Shown: positions 23,288 to 23,966 of the stretch, one piece after another
Layout: each line of letters begins with the position of its first letter
How positions within the stretch are numbered: position 1 is the first letter of the stretch
Origin: a virus
IMG/VR virus record: IMGVR_UViG_3300010399_000414
Location: 1-23,966 of that record
Length of the DNA stretch: 23,966 nt
Strand: one strand, 5' to 3'
Position numbers and translations under genes: made by a program
The notes under the pieces: model-generated
Databases searched by the model: none
Told to the model about the DNA's origin: nothing
Seen by the model: the letters and a program-made list of their open reading frames with translations, nothing else

Positions 23288-23807
23288 GGGAGCCTCCAGA
23301 GATGCCGAAGGCCCGGAATGCGGGCGCTTCGACGCAATCGACGAATTGAACATTGTGGATTTCCAGGCCCCACGCCTTCGCGGCGGTGACGACCTTGCGG
23401 CGGACCTTCTTTAGCACCGTGCCGTCGAACACCTCGGCGGCCGTGGCGGACATCACCGCGGACCCGAGCTGTCCCGCGGCGACGTCTTGGATGTTGTTGT
23501 TGGCGTCGTAGACCTTGAACGCGAACGTGCGCGGGTCCACGACGGCGTGGGACACCATCAGGCGCACGACCAGGGTCACGCCGTCGGACGTCCGGAGCGA
23601 CTGGGCGGGAAGCACGTCGGCCCACACCCGCACGTCGGCCTTCACGGCGTCCTCCACGAACGGCCACATCAGGTTGAACCCAGGCTTTAGGTCACGGACG
23701 GGGTGCCCGAACCGGATTATGACCCCGGAGTGTTCCAACCCGCACACACACCAGAACTTGAACCAGTGGATGACCGAAATCAGGACGTCTATGAGCTTGT
23801 CAAACAT
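23274..23807 (-). CDS. SPFH/band-7 (prohibitin-stomatin-HflK/C-like) membrane protein
   Basis: 177 residues. An N-terminal hydrophobic anchor at about 5-22 (LIDVLISVIHWFKFWCVC) precedes a clear SPFH domain: GVIIRFGHPVRDLKPGFNLMWPF, then DVRVWADVLPAQSLRTSDGVTLVVRLMVSHAVVD, and a helical half with AKAWGLEIHNVQFVD. These proteins form large membrane cages or microdomains. Bacterial HflK/C cage the FtsH protease. The long C-terminal coiled coil of host members is missing; the protein ends just after the domain. It is the first gene of the late minus-strand operon and overlaps the holin-like gene by 14 bases, so it may organise the membrane for lysis or modulate a host protease. That role is inference. 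Confidence 0.82.
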   Translation of the reverse strand: MFDKLIDVLISVIHWFKFWCVCGLEHSGVIIRFGHPVRDLKPGFNLMWPFVEDAVKADVRVWADVLPAQSLRTSDGVTLVVRLMVSHAVVDPRTFAFKVYDANNNIQDVAAGQLGSAVMSATAAEVFDGTVLKKVRRKVVTAAKAWGLEIHNVQFVDCVEAPAFRAFGISGGSHDPT

Positions 23808-23828
23808 TGTGTCAGCCTAGTCTAGCAC
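23805..23828 (-). promoter_or_regulatory. shared start element copy 2 (SPFH-tail operon)
   Basis: On the minus strand GTGCTAGACTAGG (23828 down to 23816) is followed by CT, GACAC, A and the SPFH ATG. This repeats copy 1 at the portal start, with 13 identical core bases plus GACAC and ATG, and one extra base in between. It contains an extended -10 (TGC-TAGACT) ending 11 bases before ATG. It lies in a 37-base gap after the stop of the upstream glycine-rich gene. Confidence 0.6.
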
Positions 23829-23844
23829 GGTTGGGCCGGTCGGC

Positions 23845-23966
23845 TCACCCGAACTCCTCGACCACGCATTCGCCTCGGGCGCCGTCGCCGCCGGCTCCGG
23901 CTGTAGCATTAGCGGCAACAGTAGCATGTGACGCGGCCCCGCCCCCCCCCCCCCCCCCCCCCCGGA
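23845..23966 (-). CDS. C-terminus of glycine-rich protein, probably tail fibre/adhesin (partial)
   Basis: On the minus strand an open frame enters from the window edge, runs through the poly-C tract as a run of glycines, continues with AASHATVAANATAGAGGDGA and ends RGECVVEEFG, then TGA (23847-23845). Gly-rich segments ending in a short beta strand with acidic or aromatic residues are common at the C-terminus of phage tail fibres and adhesins. It directly precedes the SPFH operon on the same strand. Only about 39 codons are present and the poly-glycine part may be distorted by assembly, so the identity is tentative. Confidence 0.45.
   Translation of the reverse strand, partial: RGGGGGGGGAASHATVAANATAGAGGDGARGECVVEEFG
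23942..23963. repeat. 22-base C homopolymer at window end
   Basis: An uninterrupted run of 22 C precedes the final GGA. Read on the minus strand it encodes poly-glycine in frame with a glycine-rich C-terminus. It may be a real low-complexity coding tract where assembly stopped, or a sequencing/assembly artefact. Its exact length should not be trusted. Confidence 0.85.

Noticed and set aside
23942-23963. Poly-C run as a true physical genome terminus
   Set aside because: It is in frame with a glycine-rich coding end, so an assembly break or artefact is simpler. Nothing else suggests a terminal structure.

Overview
The window looks like part of a high-GC, tailed, probably short-tailed (podovirus-like) double-stranded DNA phage genome. 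It carries a family A DNA polymerase, resolvases, both terminase subunits, a portal, a scaffold-like protein, and a late tail block of very large proteins, one of them with a C-terminal lytic transglycosylase domain. I see no tape measure, integrase, repressor, tRNA or rRNA. The host cannot be named. High GC, TANNNT-type -10 boxes and GTG/TTG starts fit a GC-rich bacterium. I recognise no major capsid protein, helicase, primase or endolysin, and a gene is cut at the right end (possibly one at the left too), so this is probably an incomplete genome.

Layout: (1) 77-5904, plus strand, is a tightly packed replication and nucleotide block. It holds a DnaQ/oligoribonuclease-like exonuclease, PolA-type polymerase, a dATP/dGTP diphosphohydrolase-family protein, an HD phosphohydrolase, a RuvC-like resolvase, a metallophosphoesterase, two small unknowns and an endonuclease VII-like nuclease. 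(2) 5804-7168, minus strand, is the large terminase alone, inverted between two plus-strand blocks. (3) 7218-12002, plus strand, holds portal, scaffold-like protein, a protein resembling two fused GroES co-chaperonins, a small RNA ligase and the small terminase. (4) 11985-23807, minus strand, holds an SPFH/band-7 membrane protein, a holin-like protein, a ~1000-residue tail protein, a protein with a C-terminal S74-type chaperone, a transglycosylase-bearing internal protein and a 1421-residue protein with a likely ADP-ribosyltransferase domain. (5) The last ~120 bases hold the 3' end of a glycine-rich minus-strand gene cut inside a poly-C run.

Many adjacent genes overlap by a few bases (ATGA, GTGA, TAATG), so translational coupling is likely. 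The two long morphogenesis units, headed by the portal and the SPFH gene, start with nearly the same ~23-base element: GTGCTAGACTAGG, then GACAC, one A/T, then ATG.

The points most worth checking are: complete absence of GATC by eye; a tandem GroES-like protein where the capsid gene would be expected; an ADP-ribosyltransferase domain inside a probable ejected virion protein; a polymerase next to DatZ/MazZ-like nucleotide hydrolases without a visible PurZ; and the shared promoter or leader element.
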